Source: Akebia trifoliata
Taxonomy: Eukaryota > Streptophyta > Magnoliopsida > Ranunculales > Lardizabalaceae
Direction: 5' to 3'
Assembly (NCBI GenBank): GCA_017979445.1
Contig: CM030706.1
Location: 21,469,884-21,533,883 of the forward strand
DNA length: 64,000 bases
The notes beneath the pieces were generated by a model. The model was not told where the DNA came from. It saw only the letters and a program-made list of their open reading frames with translations, and ran no database searches. Below, piece by piece: positions 35,050 to 46,622 of this stretch. Both the position numbers and the translations under genes were made by a program. Position 1 is the stretch's first letter; the number at the start of each line of letters is the position of its first letter.

Positions 35050-36444
35050 AAATTGACTTTGAGATGACGAAAGGCCATCTGCGCTATCCTGAACAAACTA
35101 TCTTATCCTAGTCAACCCCTTTGAGCCATCACGTACATCTCTTAACCTAAGATTGGGGCAAGTCAAAACAAAGTCAAAAAAAAAAAAACAGACAAATCAA
35201 AAGTATCAAAGTACTCTTGGTCCACATGAGGATAAACTTTGAATGACTAAAAATATAAAAAAATAAAAAAAGTCAAAAACTCGGATACTTGACCTAAGCT
35301 CGACCCAAATCTCCAGCCTAAACAAGTTAGAGAGATGTTGGGAGGAGACATAGATCACCTTTTCAAAATAAAAATAGACGAACCCCATGTCTAGCCCACC
35401 TTAGATAAACTAAGACCCAGACCTTAACCTTTTTGTATCCTTCCATTACCATAAGCCTAAGCCAACGTTTCGTCCCATTAAAAGTCCTTTTCGATCAGGG
35501 AATGTTCTAAAATAATACAGTGACGATGGAAACACCAATGATCCTACAACTTGGTCCGGACCTCAAAGTTGTTAGTCGTTGGAAGACTCGAGAGGGGAAT
35601 CCAAGTCGGATATTAAAAAAAAAAAATACTCGAAGCGTAGAGTAGCTGATTTCGCAGCTCAACTTGAGTTGCCGAACCATGAATAGTCTTCAGCAAACTT
35701 GAGAGGGTAATTAAGATCGATTACTCGAGAAAGTACGCCACTATAAGAATAGAGTCGCCGATCTCGTAGCTCAACTTGACTCACCAAGCGACAAAGATAC
35801 AAAGACTCTGAGCAAGAACTATAATGTAAAAAAATCTAAAATAATACAAGCATAGTCTGAAAGGGCATAGTAAAAATCCGAAAGGGCTCTATGAGTAAAA
35901 TAATTAGACTATGGCAAGATTAGAGCCACCGACACGATGAAAATCTCAAAAAGGGCATCGATACTCAAAAATATGGAAACCAGGTCTGATGAAAACCGTA
36001 ACTGGCACTAGGGGTAACAAGGGTAAAAAAAAACTCCTAGCCAGCAAGAGTATAAACTGTGAACGGTAAAATCTTTCCAAGAAAACCCATGGCCCGACCA
36101 GATGACAGTCCTCCAAACATTAAGGCATTGAAGAGGACTCTAAAGGAACCAAAAGAGTAATTGACACTCGTATCCCTTGTGTTGGGCAAAAATACCAAAA
36201 TCGTCACAACCAAAGGTTTTACAAACTCTGAATTTATCATACTCATTTGATAAAGACATTTCATTAAATTAAAAAAAAAAACTATTATTTTGGCCAATGA
36301 CGAAAAAATCTAAGGCTCATTCAACAAAACTTCATATTTTCAGGAACAATAAATAAACCTGAGGCCAAGTAAGTACAAAACTTATTTTGTATACATTTAG
36401 ATAATGACAAGAAAATACCAAAAAGGGGAATACAACGCAGTCAG
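35050..36444 (+). other. P3 3' untranslated region
   Basis: There is no sense gene here. It contains a diverged duplication of about 110 bp (from about 35591 and about 35700), each part carrying a GAGTYGCYGATYTCGYAGCT-like block, and A-rich stretches near 35180 and 35610. It separates integrase from the antisense frame. I do not see a PPT or LTR, so the 3' end of P3 is missing. Confidence 0.6.
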
Positions 36445-36722
36445 TCAAACATCATGGTAAGAAATGAAAAAGGAGTCAAGGCGTTCCTCCAAGGCACAGA
36501 TCCGGGCAGCCTGTCTCATCATTACTCTATCAGCATCTGAAGCATCACGACTTACCAAATATGCTGCAAAGTCATCAAAATGAGGATAGTGGACAAGTCG
36601 GTTCCTCAACTCAGCAACTTTGGCTCGAGACCTAGTCACTTCACCACTATCACTAGATCCTGATTGGACAAGGTCAGATGTCAGCCGAGCAATCTCTTTC
36701 TGTATTTTCTTCTCGGATTTGA
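36445..36722 (-). CDS. Antisense coiled-coil reading frame downstream of P3 integrase
   Basis: A 92-codon open frame has no ATG in view. It starts after a TAG at about 36723 and ends at the stop at 36445. It begins with a charged heptad-like helix (KSEKKIQKEIARLTSDLV), then RSRAKVAELRNRL, a YPHFDDFAAYLVSRDASDAD stretch, and MMRQAARICALEERLDSFF. It does not resemble gag or pol. Its place 3' of integrase and antisense to P3 matches the antisense ORFs reported for some Tat elements such as Grande. Alternatively it belongs to unrelated DNA at the P3/M2 junction. Confidence 0.45.
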
Positions 36723-36745
36723 GCTAGATAGCCTGAATTTGACAA

Positions 36746-37108
36746 TAGTACCCCATCCGCATAATTTTCTTTGCTAGCATATGACCATTCATGTGAGGTC
36801 CACAGACTCCACCATGTATAGTCTCGATTAATAGTTTTGCTTATGTTTCTGTCACACACCGAAGTAAGACCTCGTGATGCGATTTCTTGTATAGAATGCC
36901 ATTGCTGATGAAGAATTGCCCTGCCAATTTCTGAATAGTCCTTCTGTCATTAGGCGTTGCATCTGAGGGAAAGGTTCGATCCTCGAGATATGCCCTGATG
37001 TCCGAGTACTATGGCTTTTCTTCGGGTTCTTCTACTTCGACGGAGAGACAATAAGCCAGCTCATTTTGAATTCCAATCTCAATTGGGTCGATGATCAGAT
37101 CTTCTGAA
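36746..37108 (-). pseudogene. M2 integrase zinc-binding region (truncated)
   Basis: On the minus strand this reads RRTIQKLAGQFFISNGILYKKSHHEVLLRC, a TAA, then ETIHGGVCGPHMNGHMLAKK and IMRMGY. There it stops matching P3 (34070). The catalytic core and everything 3' of it are gone. The TAA lies at the same codon as in P3. Confidence 0.8.
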
Positions 37109-37799
37109 ATACTAATCATGGAAGCAAGTGTAGCTAGTGCATCGACGAACTGATTCTTAGCTCTCGGCATATATGTAAATGAGATCCTGTTAAAGCATGA
37201 GTTTAGTTCTTCTAGATACTCATGGTAAGGGACCAGTCTCTATTCCCGGGTCTTCCACTCTATAGTCGTTTGATAGACTACTAAGCTTGAATCTTCGAAA
37301 ATATCAATCTCATCTACCTCGAGATCTAGTACTGCTTTTAACCCTGCTATGCATGCTTCGTATTCAGCCTCGTTGTTAGAGCATTGGAATTTCAATCTAA
37401 TGGCTATTGGCACATGGGACCCATCTGGTTTAACCAAAACTGCCCCTATTCTGTTTCCTTTATGATTGGCTGCTCCGTCAAAGTACATTTTCCAGCCTGG
37501 TTCTTCGTCATCATCATCGTTTTCAATCTCGGTAAATACTATGGCTTCATCCGGGAAGTTCATCTTTAATGGTTCGTAATAAGGCAACGGGTGTTCGGCG
37601 AGGTGATTAGCGATAGCTTGTCCTTTGATGGCTTTTTGAGTGACATAGGTGATGTCAAACTCAGATAATAATAACTGTCATTTTGCTGTGTGGCCTGTTA
37701 GTGTTGGTTTTTTGAATAGGTACTTCAGGGGGTCCATCCTTGCGATAAGCATAGTTGAGTAGCTGAGCAAATAATGACGCAGTCGTTGAGATGCCCAGA
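37109..37799 (-). pseudogene. M2 RNase H region, distal half of split pol
   Basis: This continues the M2 pol frame that ends at 51422. After the CCAGA duplication it reads SQRLRHYLLSYSTMLIARMD, LKYLFKKPTLTGHTAK, a TGG-to-TGA stop near 37673, then GQAIANHLAEHPLPYYEPL. The archaeal-type RNase H follows: GWKMYFDGAANHKGNRIGAV, SNNEAEYEACIAGLKA and DIFEDSSLVVYQTT. Its DGAAN, EAE and DS positions are intact, unlike P3. P1 separates it from its RT. Confidence 0.9.
37795..37799. repeat. Target-site duplication of P1, left copy (CCAGA)
   Basis: CCAGA lies directly before the P1 5' LTR and again at 51422-51426 directly after the 3' LTR. On the two sides the M2 pol reads on in one frame, which confirms the insertion. 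Confidence 0.97.
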
Positions 37800-39536
37800 T
37801 GTAGACACCCCATTTTTGCACTCGCCTGATTAATCAACTCGTCAACCCGATCGCAATGATTCCCAATGATGGATGTGTATTCCATTACTTTATTTTGTTA
37901 CCAAATATGTTTCAGAAATCTGGATGAGGTATCTCGAATTGACAAAACCTTAGAAACCATGCTACGCTAGGAAAATACGACCCCAGAAACATATAAATCA
38001 TCATCTTGTAGACCAAAAAGAAGCTTCACGATAAAAATCACTAAAAATTGACCAAATTACCAAAATACCCCTAACCTCAAAACAACCCTAGAGCCTACGT
38101 TACGCTTAGGAAAACTCTCTCGAACACATAAAATAACAAATCGGAACCAAATAAATCATTTCGCCAATTTTAACAGAATTCGACAAAATTACGAAAATGC
38201 CCCTCATAAAGTTCATGATCATTTCACACAAAAAATTTCATAAATGACACAAACTAATACTTCCATTGAATTCCTTACGAAAAATCGATTCTAAAACATC
38301 CAAGAACATTAAAAACCAACTTAAAACGTGAAAAGTCCTCTCCGGGGGCAAAACGGTAATTTCACAATTTTCATAATTAAAAAATTCGAAATTAATAAAT
38401 AAAACATTAAATAATTAAAGTGAAACATTAATGAAATTAATTTAAAATTTTGAACCGAAGAAATCGATCAATCAGGTTTTCAAGTAAAATTGTTGAGGGT
38501 TCGTGAGATATTTCTTTAAGGACCCCTCCATTTGGGGGTCCAAAGAATTAAAGATATTTTAGAGGGGGGTTCTCCCAAAATTTAAAGTCAATCAAGCAAG
38601 ACTAAGGTCAAGGTATTAAAGTCAATCAAGTGAGACTAAAGTCAAAATTAAAGTCAATTAAGCAAGACTGAAGTCAAGATATTAAAAGTCAATCAATTAA
38701 GAGTAAAGTCAAAACATTAAAAGTCAATCAAATAAGACCAAAAGTCATAATAGAGTTCTAATTAAATAATAACTCAATCTAATAGAGTTCTAACTTAAAA
38801 ATAATTCTACCTAAAATAATTCTAATTAAAACACAATTCTACCTAAAACAAGTCTAACTAAAACACAACTCTAATTAAAAGAACTCTAATTAAATACTAA
38901 CTCTATCAAAATCAACCCCTAAAAAAATCTATAAATAGAGGTGCTCACACCCTATTTTCGTATCAAATCATAAACCCTAAGAGAAGTAGGTCTAGAAGCC
39001 CCCCTAGCCTCCCATAAACCCTAGTTTTAGAGCCCCAACTCCTTATCTAACATCCCTCCTTCGATTTTAGCCTAAAGAACGCCTAAAAGCCTTCCAAAAA
39101 CATCCTAAAATCCACAACAAACTTGAAGAGTTCAGATCCAAAAATAAGGAGATACCTTGCTTTGGAGATCCGAAATTAAATCCGGAGACAGAACGAAGCA
39201 AGGGAGTACGGTACAAGGAGCTATTTTTGTCAGATCTGAGGGAACAAAATCCTTGCTATCGGAAAGGTATAAAATTTTTTATTTTTATTTTTATCTAGGT
39301 TTTTAGCAATGTGATTTATTTGGGATGTTAGTAGAGACCGGCTTTGGCCGGGCGGGGTTGGTGTCTAACACCTTCCAACCCCGTAACGTGATCCCCGGAC
39401 TCTTTTTTTCTTTCGTAGATTAGTTTGCCTTTTTTAGAGTCAGTTTGGTTCCTAGACCTTAACAACTAGGTGGCGACTCCCAAACCTCAAGGGTCAAAAG
39501 CGGATCCGCGCACCCCGCGGATCGAGGGCGCTTTCA
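37800..39536 (+). mobile_element. P1 5' LTR (1737 bp)
   Basis: It runs from TGTAGACACCCC to GAGGGCGCTTTCA and is followed by the PBS. A TATAAATA box is at 38930-38937. In the first 680 bp I count about 23 differences from the 3' LTR, mostly C/T or A/G, so the two are roughly 97 percent identical there. Confidence 0.96.
38930..38937 (+). promoter_or_regulatory. P1 5' LTR TATA box
   Basis: TATAAATA followed by GAGG. It is kept at the homologous place in the other Tat plus LTRs (32602, 45204, 50815). Confidence 0.75.
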
Positions 39537-39537
39537 G

Positions 39538-39555
39538 TGGCGACTTAACTGGGGA
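39538..39555 (+). other. P1 primer binding site, tRNA-Arg type
   Basis: TGGCGACTTAACTGGGGA starts one base after the LTR. It differs from the M1/M2 site at two central bases but keeps the tRNA-Arg complement at both ends. Confidence 0.85.
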
Positions 39556-42500
39556 CATTAAGGATCAAACTTGAAAAACCCCAAGTATTGGAGCATTGCT
39601 GAAGCAACCTAGGATGTTTTATTTATTTATTTTTTGCTCATTTTATTTATTTATTTCTTTATATTTCGTTCGATTGTTGGTCACGTGTTTGGACTTTGAA
39701 TATTCGATTTTGGCATGTTCGTTTTATGGTTCAATCGAGAGTTGCATAGAGTGATTTTAAATAATGATGAATTCCAAAAGATAATTTTTTGAATAATAAA
39801 CAAACAAAAGAAAAGAAGGGTGAATTTCAAGTTAGTGTGGTGCTGCCTATTGACAGCAAGAAGAAAAAACAGCAATTAAAAAAATCAATTTGTTTTGTGT
39901 TTTTGTGTTGCTGTCCACTAACAAAAAAAAAGCATGAGGAAAAGTGAAAAAAAAAAATAAAAAATTTGGGCTGTTGGCAACAGCAACTCCCAAACATGTT
40001 TTCAATTGGGGTGCGGTTAGCAAAATAAACGTTTTATTTTATTTTAACCATTCTTCATCACTTTTTTAAAAAAAAAATTATGTTTATGTCTTCTTCCCCA
40101 AACTCCATCGTCTTCAACAGAGAACGATGGGGGGGGGGTTCTCATGGATGGATTGGTTTTACATGACCGATCATGTTTTAAAAAAAAAAAAAAAAAAAAA
40201 AATGCCGAGTTCTCCTGATATAGAACTCTAACTCGATGGCCCCTTTGATGTTTATTTGATCCAAAACAGATTAATGGGGATCATCCTTGTCGTTCGACTG
40301 TCGAAGGAAGTTTAATAGGGTGCTGATTCAGATCGTTAGAAACTATTTTTAAGTAAAACGATGGATTTCACTTGAAGAACTAGAGATCTTCATTGAATGT
40401 TTCGTTTTGTTTTCTATCAATCTCTGATTCGTTTCGTCGAGCAAAGGCATATTTTAGACTGTGTTTGAAAGCTTGAATCACGATTGGAAGGGTTGGATTT
40501 TGCGTTTAAGACCTTGATATCGTTGCATTATTCGAATTGAATCCGATTTTGATCGATTTCTACCTAAAGAGGGTTTCTTAACGAAATTTTTTCAGTTTGT
40601 TCTCTTGTCCAGATCGTTAGAAAATCCTAAATTTCTGAGAAGAGGATCAATTTCCAAATTCCTTTTGATTTGAATATAGAGAGATCGATCACAAATTAAA
40701 AATCAGAACATTGGTTCTTTGATTTTATTAAAACCGGCCATTGCTATGGAAATTCTGGGGTTCATCAATTAAATTTTTTTTTTCTGGATTGTTTTGGGTG
40801 CTCTCTTAATAAATAGATTGGTCGAGATCGATAGAATCATTAAGCAATAAAAAATTTTTCGATCCAACAGAATTTGGATTCTAAGAAGAGTTTCAGATCC
40901 GGCCGCGGATGGAGTTTTTCTTTGAACGCTATAATAACAACGAGTATTTGGGGTGTTGGATTTTAACTTTTTTTTAATGTTTTTAGTTTTTTTCTCTCTT
41001 TCTTCCCCTTTTCTTCCTTCCTGTGAGTGTAATAGACAACGGCATGTATTAAAGAAAATGATGTTTTTTTTTTTTGGGTCTCGTACTTCGATTAAAAGAA
41101 AAAATGGACAGAAAAAGGTTTTTTTTTTAGGAAAAATCAATTTAAAAAAAAAAATGAAAATCACCTTTTGTTCCAACCAGTGTATCTCCATCCTTAGTCT
41201 AATATTCTTGGGAATCCTAATTTATTTAGGATCACTCAAAACAACCATTGATTGGACTATGAAAGTCACAAAATCATGCTTATTGCAAATCGGATTTAAT
41301 TCATTATCATATGCCATATTTATTGATTAATTTACCATGATCTTGCTTGAGATACATGATTGATGTTGATCGTAATGTTAATGTGCTTATGTGATGGGAA
41401 TAATGTGATCTTAATTGAATATTCATATGATTTGAATGATTTTGGTTTTGATTAAATGTATGATGGTATGATCAGGGCCATGGGCCCATTTATTTGAAAA
41501 AGGCCCCGGGCACACCCCACCCTGTTTTGCACACACCACATGCACGTTTATTATTTTGCACACTTACACGTCCTATATAGCCAACGTGGCACTAGTGCGT
41601 GGCCCGATCTCTTCAGAGATGGGAAGTCATTCATGAAAACCACAACTCCAGTCACGTACCTTAGGGTATATCAAACTGGGGCATCAATATTGTCTGATCA
41701 AGTGATTCTGAGAGATATATTGATGCACCCAGGCTGGAGCGACCTGAGCCTTTGACCTATTGTGAGCCACATAGTCACATGTCCCGATTGCTAACGTAGT
41801 ACTAATACGTGGTCGGTCCCCTCGTGGGATGCCAAACCATTTATGAAAGCTACAACTCTTGACTCGTACCTGTAGGTATAAAAGATAATCTAAATATATC
41901 GATTGCACTTCTTGGTGAAAACCGGTGCCTAAGCAAGATCTTGCCCCGCTGTACCCTACTGTATGAGGGGGATAGACTACGCCTATTCTAGACGAGAGGT
42001 ATTTAAGTGGGCCCTTGCTCTGCATTGTGCGCCACCTCTCAACTGGAGATCGAACTGACTGTTTTTGGCTTCAGAGAAGTGAGTTGAGGTTTTAGATTGT
42101 CACCTATACGGTATATCAAACCAAGTCACGACGTATCGAAAGGTATATAGGTGTACTTGGGCAAGGGTGGCCAGATAAAAACGCATTGCACGTAGTAAGC
42201 TTAGAGTCTAGAAACCTTCCCCGTATGTCACGACTCGAACTTATCGTGGGTGTTCCCGGGTTGTTATTGAATGAATGCATGTGATTGATGAATATATGTA
42301 AGTGATGTGAATAATGAGATCAAAGTGTATGATTGTCCTCAAGGATCAAAAAAAAAAAAAAATTTGAGAATTAAAATGGGTGCACCGACCCAATAAAGAA
42401 TCCATTCTTTTACAATAATGACCGAGTCCATCCCGATCCAACAATCATGATGGACCGGGCCATTTAAATCAAAATGAAAATCAAATTCTTTGCTAAATTC

Positions 42501-43200
42501 AGGTTTCAACCCATTTTCAAAGAAAGAAAATGATTTACAAAAGGAAATATTTTTCGGAAAAAATGTTTTCCAAAAGAAAATGCTTTCCAAAATAAATGAA
42601 AAAAAGAAGGAAAAATAATTTACAAAAGATCTATTTTTGCATGAAAAATTTTTATGGACCTTGGAAAATTACCAAAAAAATGTTGCAAAAAAATAATCAG
42701 ATTTGTGAAATTTTTTTATAATTTTCAAGAGTGCAACATAATTATTGTTCTTCTGAATAATCATTGAATGGATGAATTTTTTAATGGATTGGTGTACAAA
42801 ATTCAATAAAATCTCAGGGTTCATTTAAAATGTTATCAAGGGGGTGACACTAAAATTGGTAAAATTCACCTTCAAAGAGATTTAAGGGTTATCATTGTAT
42901 CTAAGCTCAATTGTCCATCGTCTAGCTAGGGTTGTAAATCTGATCAGTTAGAGTAGACATCAATATCAAGTCAACAGTCCGAAATGACCTCAATTTCTCA
43001 ACATCATCCAGTTGTTCTTTGAAGATCATAGTACTCTAATCCTACCTCCTATAAGCAATATCTCAGTCCTCATCAAACTCGTGTAGGTACTTGTCTTGAG
43101 TTTTCATGAGTCATTTGGGTTAGCTCGAGTCCTTTTTTTCTAGCAAGGTCATGTCTTCCTTAGATTGAGTCTACTCTTTCCTATTGAGTCAAGTTAGTTC
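39556..43200 (+). other. P1 leader region
   Basis: These 3.6 kb lack a recognisable gene. The stretch is T/A-rich with long homopolymers (A-run near 40180-40202, G-run near 40130, several T-runs). It holds a diverged duplication at 41585-41880. The frame at 40769-41191 on the minus strand is low-complexity sequence (K/F-rich). Another old insertion inside this stretch cannot be excluded. Confidence 0.6.
41585..41880 (+). repeat. Diverged 210-bp duplication in the P1 leader
   Basis: The block from GTGGCACTAGTGCGTGGC to GTACCTTAGGGTAT (about 41586-41670) recurs in changed form from GTAGTACTAATACGTGGT to GTACCTGTAGGTAT (about 41796-41880). About 210 bp separate the two starts. Single-base changes are frequent, so the duplication is old. 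Confidence 0.65.
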
Positions 43201-44090
43201 ATCGAGTCTATAGAGGTGTCTGTTGCCCCATCTGAAATTGATCGGATAAAGGAAATTTTTGAATACCTCGCGCGCATTAACGAATTAACTAATAATTTGA
43301 TAGATTTCGTTTCTGAATCAGAAGATAAGAGTCGGGCTCAACCTTTAATCGAGAAAAGAAAGGTCTTTGACCTCGAAACAAAAAATAATTCATAAAGAGA
43401 TTCAAATAGAAACCATCTTATCCCTAAAGGAACACGAGGGGATAATGAATTTACTCAGAAATTTCAAAAGACTTGTTCGTGTGATCATATGAGGGTATGT
43501 TAAGTACAAGCTTGAGTGTTGTTCAACACGGAATAGATACTCGTCTATATTGATGGAATCAAAGAAGATGTTATAAAATGTATCAGCACTATCCTTACTA
43601 CATCTTGAGTTTCAAATCACATATTATCAGTCGATATGGGGGTACCTTTTGAACTGATCTCTGACAATAGGTCGTACTTCTAAGCATAAATCATACCTCT
43701 ACGTTTAAAGTTGAAGATCCGGAAGCACAAATCATCCCCCTACCGTCCTCAGATCAATGGAACGGTTGAAGCAGTTCGTAAGAGTCTCAAGACTGTCATC
43801 AGGAAAATGTGTCAATCACATCGAGATTGGTTAGAAAAATTATCATTCGCGCTATGGACATATCGAACTTCAATTCGATCCTCTACAGGAGCTACTCCCT
43901 ACTCCTTAGTATATGGCATGGAAGCAGTCTTGCCAGTTGAAATGGAAATTTCGTCTCTAAGGGTCTTGTTGGAAATTCATTTGTTAGAAATAGATTGGGT
44001 TCGTCAGCAGTATGAAAAATTAAACTTGATCGAAGAAAACGAGTTAAAGCCCTGTACCATGTGCAAGCTTATCTAAGAAGAGTTACCTGT
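43201..44090 (+). pseudogene. P1 gag/pol remnant with integrase core end
   Basis: From about 43205 an open stretch reads SVAPSEIDRIKEIFEYLARI and goes on to a stop near 43392. I cannot place it in gag or pol with confidence. From about 43630 an integrase core end is clear: GVPFELISDN, then HKSSPYRPQINGTVEAV, with the Glu kept, CQSHRDWLEKLSFALW, YRTSIRSSTGATPYSL and YGMEAVLPVEMEI. The frame 43711-44076 ends at the solo LTR site. This integrase differs in type from that of P3, which has TYKDWHDM in place of SHRDWLEK. Confidence 0.8.
44086..44090. repeat. Target-site duplication of the inner solo LTR, left copy (CCTGT)
   Basis: CCTGT is repeated exactly at 45808-45812 on the other side of the solo LTR. 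Confidence 0.96.
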
Positions 44091-45807
44091 TGTAGACACC
44101 CCATTTTTGCATCAGCCTGAATAATCAAGTCGTCAACCCGATCGCAAAGGTTCCCAATGATGGATGTCTATTCCAATGCTTTATTTTGTTACTAGATATG
44201 TTTCAGAAATTCGGATGAGGTATCTCGAACTGACAAAACTTAGAAACCACGCTACGCTAGGAAAATACTACCCCAAAAATATAGAAATCATCATCCTGCA
44301 AACCAAAAAGAAGTTTCACGATAAAAATCACTAAAAATGATCAAATTACCAAAATACCCCTAACATCAAAATAACCTTAGAGCCTACATTACGCTTAGAA
44401 AAATCCGTTCAAACACATAAAACAAATTGAAACCAAATAAATCATTTCACCAATTTTCACAAAATTCGACAAAATTACAAAAATACTTTTCATAAAATTC
44501 ACGATCATTTCACACAAAAAATTTCATAAATGATAAAAATCAACTTTTTCATTGAATTCCTTACAAGAAACTGATTCCAAAACATCCTAGAACATTGAAA
44601 AACGACTTAAAAAGTAAAAAATCCTCTCCGAGGGCAAAACGGTAATTTCACAATTTTAATAATTAAAAATTTTGAAATTAATAAATAAATCATTAAATAA
44701 TGTAAAGTGAAACATTAATAAAATTAATTATAAAATTTAAACCAAAAAATTTGATCAATCAAGCGTTCAAGAAAAATTGTTGATGGTTCGCAAGATATTT
44801 CTTTAAAGACCCCTCCATTTGGGGGTCCAAAGAATCAAAGATATAATAGAGGGGGGTTCTCCAAAAATTTAAAGTCAATCAAGCAAGACTAAAGTCAAGA
44901 TATTAAAGTCAATCAAATAAGGCTAAAGTCAAAATTAAAGTCAATTAAGTAAGACTAGAGTCAAGTATTAAAGTTAATCTCATAAGACTAAGGTCAAAAC
45001 CCTAAATCAAAACCCCAATCTAAACTAATTAAGTCAATCTCATAAGACTAAGGTCAAAACCCTAAATCAAAACCCTAATCTAAACTAATCAAGTCAATCT
45101 CATAAGACTAAAGTCAAAACCCTAAAACTCTAAAGACTAAGTCAAAACCCTAATTGAAACCCTAAAAGAAACCCTAATCAAACCCTAATGCTTCTAAAAA
45201 CTTTATAAATAGGAGCCTCCACACCCTATTTTCGTATCAAAGAAAAAACCCTAGAAAAAGTAGGTGAAGAAGCCCCCACAACCTCTCCAAAACCCTAATT
45301 TTGGAGCCTCAACTCCTTACCTAACACCCCTGCTCTGATTTTAGCCTAAAAAACACCCAAAAACCTCTAAAAAACATCCCAAAAATCCACAACAAATTCG
45401 AAGCACCCAGATCCAAGAAGGAGATACCATACCTCGGAGATCAGAAATCAGATCCGGAGATAGAACGAAGTAAGGAATACGGTACAAGGAGCTGTTTTCA
45501 CCAGATCTGTGGGAATAACACCTTTGCAGATAGAAGGTAAGTTTTTTTTTTTTTTTTAATCTAGGTTTGTCATTAGCGATGTAGATTTATTTGGGATAAG
45601 TAGAGACCGGCAATGGCCAGGCAGGGTTGGTGCCTAACACCTTCCAACCCCGTAACATGATCACCGGATTAAGATTTTCTCTAGTAGATTAGTGTTTATC
45701 TATTTTAGAGTCAGTTTGGTTCCTAGACCACAATAACTAGGTGGCGACTCCCAAACCTCAAGGGTCAAAAGCGGATCCACGAACCCCGCAGATCGAGGGT
45801 GTTTTCA
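44091..45807 (+). mobile_element. Tat solo LTR inside P1 integrase (1717 bp)
   Basis: It runs from TGTAGACACCCC to GGGTGTTTTCA with a perfect CCTGT duplication and no internal sequence. It is related to the P1 and P2 LTRs but distinct, with its own U3 repeat: a 60-bp unit starting AAGTCAATCTCATAAGACTA near 45033 and 45093. A TATAAATA box is at 45204-45211. It splits the integrase gene of P1. Confidence 0.96.
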
Positions 45808-46055
45808 CCTGTGCATTTGACAAAAATGTCAAAGCTCATTAATTACAAGTCAAGGATTTAACTATCAGACTTCAAAGAAAATTGAACACTCCTCCTCGAC
45901 TATAGGAAAAAGTCTGAACCCAATTGGAGAAATTCATTCATTAAGGAAATACTGTCTGGAAAAGTCGTTAGACTTCAAGATCATGATCGAAGTGAACTAC
46001 CAGAGTCAACCAACCTTGATCGGATAAAATGGTACTACATTTAAGGAGGCTATCA
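45808..46055 (+). pseudogene. P1 integrase C-terminal remnant
   Basis: This resumes the integrase interrupted by the solo LTR, with shifts of frame. It reads FDKNVKA-like sequence just after the LTR, then KKSEPNWRNSFIKEILSGKVVRLQDHD and ESTNLDRIKWYYI at the end, the usual C-terminus of Tat integrases. Breaks make it non-functional. Confidence 0.8.
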
Positions 46056-46617
46056 TCAATTTTCCTGCTACCCAGTTCATTATGTCCTTTCTCAGCCCTT
46101 TGCAACTTTTTCAAAAAACAAAAAAAAATAATGCCTTTTTCTTTCTCAGCCCGATCACCTAACTTAGGGGAGGGAAAATCTGAACTACGTTTTGGTCTGA
46201 TCCCAAAAATTTGGGGTACGTAGGCAACCTGAGAAGTTAGTTCAGGCCCGACCACATCAAAATAAAAAATATATATATAGATTCCCCGACAAAGGAAAAA
46301 TCTAAAAAGAAAAAAATTCAAAAGAAACAGAAATATCATCCAAAATGGGGAAGAAAGTTCAAGAAAAAATTTTAAATGAAATACCACACAAGGGGCATTT
46401 GGGTTTTTGAGCCTCAAAATTCTTTTCTTTTTATGCCTAGTCCCAAGCCTACCTATAAAAGTCCTCCTAAGTACCGTATGAAAAAGTCAAGGAGGGTAGC
46501 GAAGCATGATCAGACAGTAATTCTAGAACTTCAGAGGAGAAGAAAAAGATAAAAAAAAAAATGAAGAAGCCTGCTAAGTTGAAAACCCGGAAATGGCGAC
46601 TTAGGCAAAAATTAAGG

Positions 46618-46622
46618 CAAGC
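46618..46622. repeat. Target-site duplication of A3, left copy (CAAGC)
   Basis: CAAGC recurs exactly at 47854-47858. The uninterrupted site is seen in P2 at 27564-27568. Confidence 0.97.

Noticed and set aside
40769..41330. Frames of 125-140 codons on both strands
   Set aside because: Phe/Lys-rich low-complexity products of T- and A-runs, with no conserved counterpart.
44990..45180. Telomere-like CCCTAAA motifs
   Set aside because: They are scattered within the U3 repeats of a Tat LTR, with other sequence between them, not a CCCTAAA tract.
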